From Dechloromonas denitrificans (lineage in GTDB: Bacteria > Pseudomonadota > Gammaproteobacteria > Burkholderiales > Rhodocyclaceae), in contig NZ_CP075185.1 of the NCBI RefSeq assembly GCF_020510685.1, positions 1,550,001 through 1,614,000 on the forward strand: DNA of 64,000 nucleotides, in the 5' to 3' direction. Each line of letters opens with the position of its first letter. Positions within the stretch are counted from its first letter, which is position 1. The notes under the pieces are model-generated. The model had not been told where the DNA came from and made no database searches. It saw nothing but the letters and a program-made list of their open reading frames with translations. The translations under genes and the position numbers were made by a program. This document shows, in pieces, positions 17,039-26,179 of the stretch.

Positions 17039-18352
17039 ATGTATCGTTTGTTGTCCCTGCTGGTCCTCTTCCCCGTTTCCGCCTTTGCCGCCGGTGATTT
17101 GCCGACGCTGGGCGGAATTCCGGTGGAATTCATCCTGTTCGCGCTGACCTTGCTCGGCGTCGCGCTGTTCCATAACGCCACGCTCTACGTGGCGCTGACC
17201 GGTCTGGCGACGATCAGCCTGTACAAGATCATCGTCACCGGCTTCAAGACCGGGGTCGGCGTCGCCGGCTTTGCCGGCCATCTCGGCCATGAGTGGGTGA
17301 CGCTGGCCAACCTGTTCTGCCTGCTCACCGGCTTCGCGCTGCTCGCCCGGCACTTCGAGAAGAGCCATGTGCCGGTTGTCCTGCCCAAGTTCCTGCCGGA
17401 TGACTGGAAGGGCGGTTTCGTCTTGCTGGTCATGGTCTTCGTGATTTCGAGTTTTCTCGACAATATCGCGGCGGCGTTGATCGGCGGCGCCATGGCCCAT
17501 CAATTGTTCAAGGCCAAGGTCCATATCGGTTTCCTGGCCGCCATCGTCGCCGCTTCCAATGCCGGCGGTTCGGGTTCGGTGGTCGGCGATACGACGACGA
17601 CGATGATGTGGATCGACGGCATCAGCCCCGCGGCAGTCCTCCATGCCTATGTCGCCGCCGGCGTCGCCTTGTTGATTACCGCCTACTTCGCTGCCAAGCA
17701 GCAGCATGCCTATTCGCCGATGATCAAACATGCGCATGCCAATACGCATGTCGATTGGGGGCGCATTTTCATCGTCTTCCTGATGCTGGCGTTTGCGATC
17801 GTCACGAATGTCACCATCAACATCAAATTTCCGGTGTTGGCCGACAGCTTTCCCTTCATCGGTGCTGCGGTCTGGGTTGCGATCATCCTGACCATCCCGG
17901 TGCGGCGCCACGACTGGGAACTGCTGCCGGATGCCGTCAAGGGTTCTGTCTTCCTGCTGTCGCTGGTCACCTGCGCCTCGATGATGCCGGTCGAAGCACT
18001 CCCGGCCGCCTCCTGGCAGTCCGCGCTGACGCTGGGTTTCGTTTCCGCGGTCTTCGACAATATCCCGCTGACGGCCCTGGCGCTACGCCAGGGTGGTTTC
18101 GACTGGGGCTTCCTGGCCTATGCCGTCGGCTTCGGCGGGTCGCTGTTGTGGTTTGGCTCGTCGGCCGGCGTTGCCTTGTCCAGCATGTTCCCGGAGGCCA
18201 AGTCGGCTGCCCAGTGGCTGAAGCATGGCTGGCATGTGACGCTTGCTTACGTCGTCGGCTTCTTCTTCATGCTGGCGGTCCTCGGCTGGCACCCCCAGGC
18301 ACCGCACAAGGCCGTTGTCGCGCCGGTCGTCGGCGAGGCCGTGGCGCACTGA
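17039..18352 (+). CDS. NhaD/citrate-transporter family sodium-proton antiporter
   Basis: The 437-residue product has about eleven hydrophobic segments and an N-terminal signal-like helix. GGSGSVVGDTTTTMMW resembles the signature of NhaD-type antiporters of the ion transporter superfamily, and two pseudo-repeats (SSFLDNIAAALIG and SAVFDNIPLTALAL) fit an inverted-repeat architecture. ATG 17039 is chosen because upstream residues from 16979 are not membrane-like. Function as Na+/H+ exchange is the best guess; a carboxylate transporter is the alternative. It follows pntB by 76 bp. A strong terminator lies downstream at 18399-18437. Confidence 0.78.
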   Translation: MYRLLSLLVLFPVSAFAAGDLPTLGGIPVEFILFALTLLGVALFHNATLYVALTGLATISLYKIIVTGFKTGVGVAGFAGHLGHEWVTLANLFCLLTGFALLARHFEKSHVPVVLPKFLPDDWKGGFVLLVMVFVISSFLDNIAAALIGGAMAHQLFKAKVHIGFLAAIVAASNAGGSGSVVGDTTTTMMWIDGISPAAVLHAYVAAGVALLITAYFAAKQQHAYSPMIKHAHANTHVDWGRIFIVFLMLAFAIVTNVTINIKFPVLADSFPFIGAAVWVAIILTIPVRRHDWELLPDAVKGSVFLLSLVTCASMMPVEALPAASWQSALTLGFVSAVFDNIPLTALALRQGGFDWGFLAYAVGFGGSLLWFGSSAGVALSSMFPEAKSAAQWLKHGWHVTLAYVVGFFFMLAVLGWHPQAPHKAVVAPVVGEAVAH

Positions 18353-18398
18353 GCAACAGGCTGATAGATCCGGCCGGCTAGGCCGGCCAGCGATGGCT

Positions 18399-18437
18399 AA
18401 CGCCGTCCGCCGAAGCAACGGCGGGCGGCGTTTTTTT
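18399..18437 (+). terminator. Intrinsic terminator after the NhaD-like gene
   Basis: AACGCCGTCCGCCG pairs with CGGCGGGCGGCGTT (one G-U pair), with a short AAGCAA loop and a run of seven T. Confidence 0.9.
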
Positions 18438-18536
18438 GGTTCCGCCGATTTTTTACGGCGCTTTTATATCGCATCCACTAGCATCGGAACATTCCGGTTT
18501 GGGGTGCCCCATGAATATAGCAGCAGCGAGGAAGAC

Positions 18537-20039
18537 GTGGCCTTCTCTCGATTGATCGGCAAACGACGATCGATCCGGGGATATCTCGCCGCGACGCTGT
18601 ACATCCTGGCGGGAACGCTGCTGACGACGCCGCTGCGCGGCGTGCTCGATCTTTCGAATGTCGCGCTGCTCTACGTTCTGGCCGTGGTTCTGAACGGGGT
18701 CCGCTACGGTCGGGGCGTCGCCATTTTTGCGGCAGTTTTCGGTTCCCTCGTTTTTGCCTATGTCTTTGTGCCGCCCCATTTTTCGCTGGCGATTACGGAG
18801 ATCCAGTATCTGCTGTCGGCGGTCATCATGCTGGTGGTGGCATTGCTGGTTGGCCACGTTACCGCCAATCTGCGCAGCCACAGCGAAGTGGTCGAGGCTC
18901 AGGCAGCGCAGAACAAGGCGCTTTACGAGTTCGCCCGGCAACTTACCGCGACGCGCTCGAGCGAAGCGGTACTCGAAACCAGCTTGCGCTTTCTCGAACG
19001 AAACTTTGCTGCCCGGCACGCCCACCTGATCGGGCCGGAGCAGGTGCATTCGGCCGCCAATGCCTTGGCCGATGCCGCCCTGATTCAGGCCAGCCGGGAG
19101 CGCCGGCAATTGCTGACCCGGCCGACCGCCGTCGCCGCCAACGTCGTTGCGTTATTGCCGCTGCTGACGGCCGAGTCCGGGCATGGGGTGATTTGCTTCG
19201 AGGTCGCTGCCAGCCAGTTGGAAACCCAGTCTCAGCGGGAGTTTCTGGAGACCGTCGGGTCGCTGATCGCGGTCGCGCTGGAGCGAACGCATTACGCCGA
19301 GGTCGCTCAGGAAGTCGAACTGCGGCATGCCGCAGCGACCTTGCGCAACACCATCCTTTCCTCGTTGTCGCATGACATGCGGACTCCGCTGACCGCCCTG
19401 GTCGGCACGGCGGACACCCTGATGCTGGCGCCGATGCTGCCGCCGGAAAAGCAGCATGCCCTGTTGTCCGGCTTGCGCGAGCAGGCGCAATCGATCTTCC
19501 AGTTCGTCAATAATCTGCTCGACATGGCCCGTCTGCAATCCGGCGGCGTCGAACTGAACCTGGCCTGGCAACCGATCGAGGAGGTGGTCGGGGTGACGCT
19601 GCAGCAGATCAAGTCGATCGCCGAGGCCCGGCAGATCGGCCTGAGCATTGACCCGGATCTGCCCCCTGTGCTGATCGACGCGGTGTTGATCGAGCGGGCG
19701 CTGTGGAATCTTCTCGAGAACGCGATCAAGTACTCGCCTGCCGACAGCCCGGTCGAACTGGCTATCCGGCGGCTCGGCGATGAGCTCGATATCGCCGTCG
19801 GCGACCGGGGGGAGGGCTTGCCGACCGAGAATGTCGAAGCCTTGTTCGGGCTTTTCCAGCGCGGCCATGCCGAATCAAGCGTTCCCGGCGCCGGACTCGG
19901 GCTGGCGATCGTCAAGAATATCGCCGAAGCGCACCACGGCAGATTGACGGCGAACCGGCGCAAAGGCGGCGGCAGTTGCTTTCATCTCCGCCTGCCGCTT
20001 GGCCAGGCGCCCTGTCTGGCACTGGAGGACGAGGCATGA
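18537..20039 (+). CDS. KdpD-like sensor histidine kinase lacking the N-terminal KdpD domain
   Basis: The 500-residue product has four membrane helices of the DUF4118 type (about 15-110, with GVRYGRGVAIFAAVFGSLVFAYVFVPP), a GAF-like segment, HisKA with SLSHDMRTPLTALVG (His near 277) and an HATPase domain (NLLENAIKYSP, GDRGEGLP, GAGLGLAIV). Full KdpD proteins are about 900 residues and start with a KdpD/Usp sensor part, which is absent here. The start is taken as GTG 18537 with GAGGAAG just before it; no in-frame ATG fits. It overlaps the downstream response regulator by 4 bp. No kdpFABC genes are nearby, so the signal may not be potassium. Confidence 0.85.
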   Translation: MAFSRLIGKRRSIRGYLAATLYILAGTLLTTPLRGVLDLSNVALLYVLAVVLNGVRYGRGVAIFAAVFGSLVFAYVFVPPHFSLAITEIQYLLSAVIMLVVALLVGHVTANLRSHSEVVEAQAAQNKALYEFARQLTATRSSEAVLETSLRFLERNFAARHAHLIGPEQVHSAANALADAALIQASRERRQLLTRPTAVAANVVALLPLLTAESGHGVICFEVAASQLETQSQREFLETVGSLIAVALERTHYAEVAQEVELRHAAATLRNTILSSLSHDMRTPLTALVGTADTLMLAPMLPPEKQHALLSGLREQAQSIFQFVNNLLDMARLQSGGVELNLAWQPIEEVVGVTLQQIKSIAEARQIGLSIDPDLPPVLIDAVLIERALWNLLENAIKYSPADSPVELAIRRLGDELDIAVGDRGEGLPTENVEALFGLFQRGHAESSVPGAGLGLAIVKNIAEAHHGRLTANRRKGGGSCFHLRLPLGQAPCLALEDEA

Positions 20040-20725
20040 GCGAGCCGGAACGGATTCTGCTGATCGAAGACGACAAGCGGATACGCGAGTTCGTGTCCTC
20101 GGCCCTGGAAGCCGAGGGCTATCGCGTCTTCGAGGCCGGCACGGCCGGCTGGGGCGCCAGCGAGGCGGCAAGGCACAAGCCGCATCTGGTGATGCTCGAT
20201 CTCGGCTTGCCCGATCGCGACGGCAGCGAATTCATCCGCGATTTTCGGGGCTGGTCCACGGTGCCCATCCTGATCGTTTCGGCCCGGGCCGACGAGAAAG
20301 GCAAGGTCGAGGCGCTCGATAGCGGGGCCGATGACTATCTGACCAAACCGTTTGGCGTTCCCGAATTGCTTGCCCGCGTTCGCGCCTTGCTGCGCCGGGC
20401 GCCGGTTCAGCGCCTGGAGAGCAATCCGATCATCGAGTTCGGCGATTTCATCATCGACTGCGTCGGCCGCACGGTGAGCAAGGCCGGTCAGCCGATCAAG
20501 CTTTCCCAGATCGAATATCGCCTGCTCCTGGCGATGGCCGGCAACCCGGGACGGGTCCTGACGCATCGCCAGTTGCTGGTCCAGGTCTGGGGTGGCCAGG
20601 CCGCCGATAACCACGAATATCTCCGCGTTTATGTTGGCCATTTGCGCCAGAAGATCGAAATCCATCCTGCCCAGCCGCGCCATATCCTGACTGAAATTGG
20701 CATCGGTTACCGTTTTCAACCCTGA
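20036..20725 (+). CDS. KdpE-like response regulator (OmpR family)
   Basis: The 229-residue regulator has a receiver domain (IEDDKRIR acidic pocket, phosphorylation Asp in VMLDLGLPD near residue 53, KPF switch Lys) and an OmpR/PhoB winged-helix domain (SQIEYRLLLAMAGNPGRVLTHRQLL, ending GIGYRFQP). ATG 20036 overlaps the kinase stop, which pairs the two proteins. It is KdpE-like by sequence, but targets are unknown because no kdp genes are in the window. Confidence 0.9.
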   Translation: MSEPERILLIEDDKRIREFVSSALEAEGYRVFEAGTAGWGASEAARHKPHLVMLDLGLPDRDGSEFIRDFRGWSTVPILIVSARADEKGKVEALDSGADDYLTKPFGVPELLARVRALLRRAPVQRLESNPIIEFGDFIIDCVGRTVSKAGQPIKLSQIEYRLLLAMAGNPGRVLTHRQLLVQVWGGQAADNHEYLRVYVGHLRQKIEIHPAQPRHILTEIGIGYRFQP

Positions 20726-20753
20726 TCATTTTTAACCTGACTGAACTACCTTT

Positions 20754-21530
20754 ATGAGCGCCTATAGCACCGAGACCGTCCTGTCCGTTCACCACTGGAA
20801 CGACACCTTGTTCACCTTCCGTTGCACGCGCAGCCAGAGCCTGCGTTTCGTCAGCGGTCAATTTGTCATGATCGGTCTCGAAGTCGATGGCCGGCCGCTG
20901 ACCCGGGCCTACAGCATCGCCAGCGCCAGTCACGAAGAGCATCTGGAATTCTTCAGCATCAAGGTCGAAAACGGCCCGCTGACTTCGCGCCTGCAGCATT
21001 TGCAGGTCGGCGACCCGGTGCTGATCAGCCGCAAGCCGACCGGGACGCTGGTCCTGCGCGACCTCAAGCCGGGCAAGCGGCTGTTCATGTTCGCCACCGG
21101 CACCGGGCTGGCGCCGTTCATGAGCCTGATCCACGAACCGGAAACCTACGAACGTTTCGACAAGGTGATCCTGATCCACGGCGTGCGCTGGACCAATGAA
21201 CTGGCCTATCACGACTACATCGAGGAAGAACTTTCGGATCACGAATTCTTCGGCGACTGGGTGCGCGAGAAGCTGATCTATTACCCGACCGTCACCCGCG
21301 AGCCTTTCCGCAACGAAGGCCGGTTGACCGATCTGATCCATTCCGGAAAGTTCTTCGCCGATATCGGCGAATCGCCGCTCGATCCCGAGCACGACCGCGG
21401 CATGATCTGTGGCAGTCCGGCCATGCTGAAGGACACCTCGGCCATGCTCGACGCGCACGGCTTCAAAATTTCGCCGCATATCGGCGAAATGGGCGATTAC
21501 GTGATCGAGCGGGCGTTCGTCGAAAAGTAA
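20754..21530 (+). CDS. fpr: Ferredoxin-NADP+ reductase
   Basis: This 258-residue FAD enzyme moves electrons between NADPH and ferredoxin or flavodoxin. It shows the FAD motif RPLTRAYSIAS, the NADP phosphate part (FMFATGTGLAPFMSLI), VILIHGVRW, MICGSPAML and a C-terminal end FVEK, all typical of the subclass I bacterial Fpr of Azotobacter and Pseudomonas. It lies alone after the kinase-regulator pair. With the Rnf complex and PntAB it adds to the set of ferredoxin/NAD(P)H exchange enzymes in this region, though no nif promoter is visible in front. Confidence 0.93.
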   Translation: MSAYSTETVLSVHHWNDTLFTFRCTRSQSLRFVSGQFVMIGLEVDGRPLTRAYSIASASHEEHLEFFSIKVENGPLTSRLQHLQVGDPVLISRKPTGTLVLRDLKPGKRLFMFATGTGLAPFMSLIHEPETYERFDKVILIHGVRWTNELAYHDYIEEELSDHEFFGDWVREKLIYYPTVTREPFRNEGRLTDLIHSGKFFADIGESPLDPEHDRGMICGSPAMLKDTSAMLDAHGFKISPHIGEMGDYVIERAFVEK

Positions 21531-21580
21531 GCGGCGATTCGCCGCCGGGTAGTGCCGCCGGGGCGACGATGGTCCAGGTC

Positions 21581-22015
21581 TCAGTCGCCGCTGGCCTTGA
21601 CGCAGACCACCGGCACCGTCGCCAGATGCAGCACCTTGCGCGTTACCGAGCCGAGGGCCAGGGCGGCCAGGCCGCCGATGCCGCGGGTGCCCATGACGAT
21701 GGTGTCGCAGCCGAGCTCTTCGGCCAGCGCGGCGATGGTTTCCGCGGGGTCGCCGAGCTTGACGTAAGTGCGGTGGGCAATCCCCGCTTCGTTCAGCGCG
21801 TTCACCACCGGCTTCATCGCACTGTGCGCCCGGGCCGAGAGCAGGTTCTGGATTTCTTCCGATTCCATGCCGTGGGTTTGCCAGGCGGCCGGCGCCGGTT
21901 CGACGGTGACGACATGGACGGCTGGCGCACCGTGCGTCCGGGCAAAGCCGATCACGTAAAGAGCCGCTTCAAAGGCGTGACGGGAGCCGTCAACCGGTAA
22001 CAATACGCTGCGCAT
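21581..22015 (-). CDS. Universal stress protein, UspA family
   Basis: This 144-residue single-domain Usp has the N-terminal LLPVDGS strand-loop, a conserved VKLGDPAETIAALAEE helix and the C-terminal ATP-binding G-T-R-G-x-G-x-x-x-x-x-L-G-S-V-T motif. ATG 22015 has AAAGGAAA upstream; in-frame codons up to 22159 lack Usp similarity and cross the NifA site of nifE. It is divergent from nifE. Confidence 0.9.
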   Translation of the reverse strand: MRSVLLPVDGSRHAFEAALYVIGFARTHGAPAVHVVTVEPAPAAWQTHGMESEEIQNLLSARAHSAMKPVVNALNEAGIAHRTYVKLGDPAETIAALAEELGCDTIVMGTRGIGGLAALALGSVTRKVLHLATVPVVCVKASGD

Positions 22016-22142
22016 TTCTGTTTCCTTTCGCGAAACAATGACAAGTTGGTAACTTCCCCCGCTTTTACTGTAGAGCCTTGCGGCAAGCTTCGACAAGCCC
22101 TTGACCGAACATTGCCCCGCTTTTGTCGCAAGATCGGTGGCT

Positions 22143-22158
22143 TGTCGTGTTCGAGACA
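22143..22158. promoter_or_regulatory. NifA upstream activator site of nifE
   Basis: TGT-CGTGTTCGAG-ACA is an exact TGT-N10-ACA site. It lies 65 bp from the -12 GC of the nifE promoter, the same spacing as in the ferredoxin-nifZ-nifF promoter. Confidence 0.85.
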
Positions 22159-22201
22159 ATATTGATCCGTAGATAAGTTATATAAAACAATGAATTGAAG
22201 G

Positions 22202-22217
22202 TGGCACCCGTCTTGCT
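22202..22217 (+). promoter_or_regulatory. Sigma-54 promoter of nifE
   Basis: TGGCACCCGTCTTGCT is a full -24/-12 consensus match. The predicted start near 22228 leaves a leader of about 19 nt before ATG 22247. Confidence 0.9.
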
Positions 22218-22246
22218 AAATGCTGTTCAGACCTCGGGAGATCAGC

Positions 22247-23647
22247 ATGAAAGCCAGCGAAATCCAGGCCTTGCTCGATGAGCCAGCCTGTAGCCACAAC
22301 AAGAAGGAAAAGTCCGGTTGCGCCAAGCCCAAGCCGGGCGCCACGGCCGGCGGTTGTTCCTTCGACGGCGCGCAGATCGCGCTGCTGCCGATTGCCGATG
22401 TCGCCCACATCGTGCACGGGCCGATCGCCTGTGCCGGCTCGTCGTGGGACAACCGCGGCACGCGTTCATCCGGCGTGACGCTGTACCGCATCGGCATGAC
22501 CACCGACCTGTCGGAAACCGATGTGGTGATGGGGCGTGGCGAGAAGCGGTTGTTTCATGCCATCAAGCAGGCCATCGACAGCTATGCGCCGACGGCGGTC
22601 TTCGTCTATAACACCTGCGTCACCGCGCTGGTCGGCGACGATGTCGAGGCCGTCTGCAAGGCGGCCAGCGAGCGGGCCGGCATCCCGGTGGTGCCGGTCG
22701 ATGCCGCCGGCTTCTACGGCACCAAGAATCTCGGCAACCGGCTGGCCGGCGAGGCCATGTTCAAGCACGTCATCGGCACCGCCGAGCCGGCTCCTGCCGC
22801 GCCGCGCGCCGACGGTCTGCCGACCTACGACGTCAATCTGATCGGCGAATACAACATCGCCGGCGAGTTCTGGCATGTCGCGCCGCTGTTCGACGAACTC
22901 GGCCTGCGCATTCTATGCACCCTGTCCGGCGATGCCCGCTTCCATGAAGTGCAGACCATGCACCGCGCCAGGGTCAATATGGTGGTTTGCGCCAAGGCGC
23001 TGCTCAACGTGGCGCGCAAGATGGAAGACAATTTCGGCATTCCGTTCTTCGAAGGCAGTTTCTACGGCGTCCAGGATGTTTCCAACGCGCTGCGCGATTT
23101 CGCCCGGCTGATCGGCGATCCGGACCTGACGGCCCGCACCGAGGCGGTCATCGCCCGCGAGGAAGCGAGGTCGCACGCCGCCCTCGAACCCTGGCGCGTT
23201 CGCCTCAAGGACAAGCGCGTGCTGCTCTATACCGGCGGCGTCAAGTCGTGGTCCATCGTCTCGGCGCTGCAGGATCTCGGCATGAAAGTGGTGGCCACCG
23301 GCACCAAGAAGTCGACCGAGGAAGACAAGGCGCGCATTCGCGAACTGATGGGCGAGGATACCAAGATGATCGACGACGGCAGCCCGAAAGCCTTGTTATC
23401 GACCTATCACGAGTACCAGGCCGACATCCTGATCGCCGGTGGCCGTAACCTCTACACCGCCCTGAAGGCCCGCATTCCCTTCCTCGACATCAATCAGGAG
23501 CGCGAATTCGGCTACGCCGGCTATACCGGCATGGTCGAACTGGCCCGCCAGCTGGCGCTGTCGATGGAAAGCCCGGTCTGGGCCGCGGTGCGCAAGCCGG
23601 CGCCGTGGGCCAGGCAGAGCGGTCCGGGCAGCGTGCTGGCGGCCTGA
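22247..23647 (+). CDS. nifE: NifE, FeMo-cofactor scaffold subunit
   Basis: NifE and NifN form the NifEN scaffold on which the NifB product matures to FeMo cofactor. The 466 residues have the NifD-like fold with N-terminal [25 protein letters not shown] (cluster cysteine), [41 protein letters not shown] and the C-terminal [21 protein letters not shown] 22247 has GGGAG upstream and fits the sigma-54 start; the reading from 22220 would begin before that start. Unusually nifN does not follow; it lies about 11 kb away. Confidence 0.95.
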   Translation: MKASEIQALLDEPACSHNKKEKSGCAKPKPGATAGGCSFDGAQIALLPIADVAHIVHGPIACAGSSWDNRGTRSSGVTLYRIGMTTDLSETDVVMGRGEKRLFHAIKQAIDSYAPTAVFVYNTCVTALVGDDVEAVCKAASERAGIPVVPVDAAGFYGTKNLGNRLAGEAMFKHVIGTAEPAPAAPRADGLPTYDVNLIGEYNIAGEFWHVAPLFDELGLRILCTLSGDARFHEVQTMHRARVNMVVCAKALLNVARKMEDNFGIPFFEGSFYGVQDVSNALRDFARLIGDPDLTARTEAVIAREEARSHAALEPWRVRLKDKRVLLYTGGVKSWSIVSALQDLGMKVVATGTKKSTEEDKARIRELMGEDTKMIDDGSPKALLSTYHEYQADILIAGGRNLYTALKARIPFLDINQEREFGYAGYTGMVELARQLALSMESPVWAAVRKPAPWARQSGPGSVLAA

Positions 23648-23696
23648 CCGGCGGCGTATGGGAAGGTGGCAGCGCGGAGTCTGAGGTAAGCTCAGG

Positions 23697-23727
23697 TTGG
23701 TGGCGTTTGCTTGGCAAGCGCCACCAA
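23697..23727 (+). terminator. Hairpin downstream of nifE
   Basis: TTGGTGGCGTTTG and CAAGCGCCACCAA form a 13-bp stem (one G-U pair) with loop CTTGG. No T-run follows, so it may be an mRNA 3' stabiliser or a factor-aided terminator separating nifE from the next gene. Confidence 0.45.
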
Positions 23728-23756
23728 CGCTTCCGGACCTTCTCTTTGGGTGATGC

Positions 23757-24662
23757 ATGAGCAAACTGATTACCGAGCTGCAGCGGCTTTATTTTCTCGA
23801 CGACCAGCACTGGCACAGTCAGCACGCCGACGCCAGCGGCAACCCGGCGTATTCCGCCGCCGGCACATTGACGCCGGAAATCGTCGCGGCAAGCCTGGCC
23901 GGCGAAAAAACGGTGGCGCTCCAACTGGTCAGCCCGGATGGGATGGCCCGGGCCATGGTCGTCGTTTTCGACAAGCCGGGCGATTGGGGCGAGGTGGCAA
24001 ATCTCTATCAGGCGGTCCAGGATGAACTGGATTTGCCGGCCCCGGCCATCGCGGTTTCCGGGCGCAAGGGTTTTCGGCTGTGGTTCTCGCTGGCCGAGCC
24101 GGTGGCGGTGGCAGAGGTCCAGAGCTTTCTCGATGCCCTCGGCCGCAAATATCTGGCCGATATTCCGCTGAACCATCGTCAATTCCGTCCGGCGGCCGAT
24201 CTGCCCAATGACACCGCACCGGCCGTGATCAATCTGGCGCCGGCCCGGCACACGGTGACCGGAAAATGGTCGGCATTCATCGACCCGAGCCTGGGCGGCA
24301 TGTTCATCGAAGAGCCCGGGCTGGAAATGGCGCCGAATATGGACCGGCAGGCGAGCATCCTGGCCGGCCTGGCAAGCATCAAGGTCGCCGATTTCCAGCG
24401 GGCGCTCGGCATTCTGCTGGCGCCGGCCGAATCGGATGCTGCCGGCCTGTCTTCCCCCGAGCGACCGGCCAGTCAGCCGGACGAAGCGGCCAGCCCGCGC
24501 AGTCCTGACGCGGGCCACCCGAATTCACTGCGCCATGTCGGCAACCATTACAGCGATCCGCAGAGCTTCCTGCTGGCCGTGATGAACGATTCGTCGGCCA
24601 GCCCTCGTCACCGAATCGAGGCGGCCAAGGCGCTGTTGCCGTTTTTTTCCAACAACGCATAG
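23757..24662 (+). CDS. Unknown 301-aa protein with archaeo-eukaryotic primase-like pattern
   Basis: No family is recognised with certainty. Three conserved-looking blocks occur in the order of archaeo-eukaryotic primase domains: a strand with acidic residues (VVVFDKPGDW, about residues 67-76), SGRKGFRLWFSL (about 101-112, like SGxGxHxWfF but with Arg in the His place) and INLAPARHTVTGKWSAF (about 160-176, like R-L-P-x-G-x-H-x-x-T-G). A low-complexity P/S/D linker separates a short C-terminal helix (HRIEAAKALLPFF). If homologous it is probably catalytically altered. It stands 109 bp behind nifE, with a hairpin between, on the same strand. Confidence 0.6.
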   Translation: MSKLITELQRLYFLDDQHWHSQHADASGNPAYSAAGTLTPEIVAASLAGEKTVALQLVSPDGMARAMVVVFDKPGDWGEVANLYQAVQDELDLPAPAIAVSGRKGFRLWFSLAEPVAVAEVQSFLDALGRKYLADIPLNHRQFRPAADLPNDTAPAVINLAPARHTVTGKWSAFIDPSLGGMFIEEPGLEMAPNMDRQASILAGLASIKVADFQRALGILLAPAESDAAGLSSPERPASQPDEAASPRSPDAGHPNSLRHVGNHYSDPQSFLLAVMNDSSASPRHRIEAAKALLPFFSNNA

Positions 24663-24753
24663 TCGGGAGGGCGGGGCGGGCATCTGCATGGAATATCTGG
24701 CCATGCTTTGCTGATAAAGTGCCGCAGTCTGTTCATAGCAAGGACTAAGGTTT

Positions 24754-25956
24754 ATGCATATCTGGCGGGTGTTGATTGTTATTGCCTGTTCATTGGCCAG
24801 CGTCGTTGCCGTGCATGCTGGCGAACTCCAGATCGTGCGCGCTGGCGATGCCCTGGCGAATCTCGAACAAAGGGCGAAGGCCGGCACGGACGGAAGCGAG
24901 ATGAAAACCAAGATCCGCATGCTGAGGAACTTGGTCGACGTCAATCGGCGCATCCGAAACGCGGCGAATGTCAGCCCCAGTCTCCAGTTGCTGCTTTCAC
25001 CGGATTACAACGCCTACACCGACGGCAACGATGTCTTTATAACCATCGGCATCCTGGAAGCCACAGCCGATGATGCCGATGCCTTGGGAGCGTTGTTGGG
25101 GCATGAGTACGCGCATATCCTGGGCGGCCACAAGGCCCAGAAAATCAATGCGTTGAAAAGCCTTGAGAGCAAGATCCGAAAGGATATCGGGCGGGGATAT
25201 GTCAGCCCGGATCAGAAGACGCAAATCGTCCAGTGGGCGACCACCCAACTGATGTCCTACAGCCGGGCCCATGAAGATGAGGCTGACGATGTCGGGATTT
25301 CAATTGCCGCAAAGGCCGGGTTCGATCCGCGGGGCTTTCAACGGCTTGCCGCGACGATGCTCGAACTGAACAAGGGAAATGCCTTGACGCATCTCGCCGA
25401 CAGCCATCCCGGTTGGCTGGACCGCCACCTCAAAACAGGCACCCGAATTTCCGATGAGGAATACCTGCAGCGGGTCGATGCATACGTGCAAACGGGCAAC
25501 GCCCCGGCCTTGAAACGCACGGTGGATGAATGGCTGCGTCAGCTCCCGGACAGCGGAAAAGCCTGGTATCACAAGGCCGAAATTCAGCGCCAGATGCGCT
25601 CGATGAAGAGCGTTGCATCGTTTGAAAACGCTTTCCTTGCCGACAGTCCGCCGATCAATACCAGCGAGCAACGTTTTCGGGATGCCTGGGCCTACATGTG
25701 TACCGGCCTCTTCCGCGAGGGATTCCGGTGGGAAAGCCTTTGGTGCATCAAGCGCCTGAAAGAAGACGAGTACGCGCTACGTTACGCCCAGGAAACCGGA
25801 CAAAACAACTTTATCGTGGCCGGCGATGAGCCACAGACGCTAAGAATCAAGTTTGAGACAACGCCGGGTGGTGGCAAATTGCTGCGCTACGATGGCGGCA
25901 CGCCCGAGGTCAAGCCGACTCCGGCCTGGCGCGGGGTTCGCTACCAGGCTCGCTAG
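24754..25956 (+). CDS. Exported M48-family zinc metalloprotease
   Basis: This 400-residue protein has a signal peptide (cleaved after VHA-GE) and an M48 peptidase domain: zinc motif HEYAH (about residue 126) in LLGHEYAHILGGH and the downstream third ligand in HEDEADDVG. The remaining part resembles a helical repeat region with WLRQLPDSGKAWYHKAEI. It belongs to the periplasmic BepA/LoiP-like group by layout. It precedes a set of lipoprotein genes on the same strand, which suggests a shared cell-envelope role. Confidence 0.88.
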   Translation: MHIWRVLIVIACSLASVVAVHAGELQIVRAGDALANLEQRAKAGTDGSEMKTKIRMLRNLVDVNRRIRNAANVSPSLQLLLSPDYNAYTDGNDVFITIGILEATADDADALGALLGHEYAHILGGHKAQKINALKSLESKIRKDIGRGYVSPDQKTQIVQWATTQLMSYSRAHEDEADDVGISIAAKAGFDPRGFQRLAATMLELNKGNALTHLADSHPGWLDRHLKTGTRISDEEYLQRVDAYVQTGNAPALKRTVDEWLRQLPDSGKAWYHKAEIQRQMRSMKSVASFENAFLADSPPINTSEQRFRDAWAYMCTGLFREGFRWESLWCIKRLKEDEYALRYAQETGQNNFIVAGDEPQTLRIKFETTPGGGKLLRYDGGTPEVKPTPAWRGVRYQAR

Positions 25957-26179
25957 CCGGCATCCTCTGCCTTTCCTTCGCGGGCAAAAATATCGCCCGG
26001 AGTCTCGGGGGCGGCAGTCCGTGAAACATCGGAAATGGGTATTCACATTGAATTCAACGAGCTGCCTCGGTTTTCCCGTGAATTGCTGAAGATGACCGCC
26101 GGGCGGTCAAATGAGTGGCAATCAAGGTGATAGAATCCGCGTCGATTTGCATCGCAACCATTCCATACTGGGTGTAAAA

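Noticed and set aside
22081..22098. GC-N10-CC on the plus strand as a sigma-54 promoter for the Usp gene at 21581
   Set aside because: Only the GG-N10-GC core is met; the TGGCA block is missing, and the region does not match the -24 consensus.
24698..24712. TGGCCATGCTTTGCT before the M48 protease as a sigma-54 promoter
   Set aside because: The GG to GC spacing is 9 bp; sigma-54 promoters need 10 bp, and no TGT-N10-ACA site is near.
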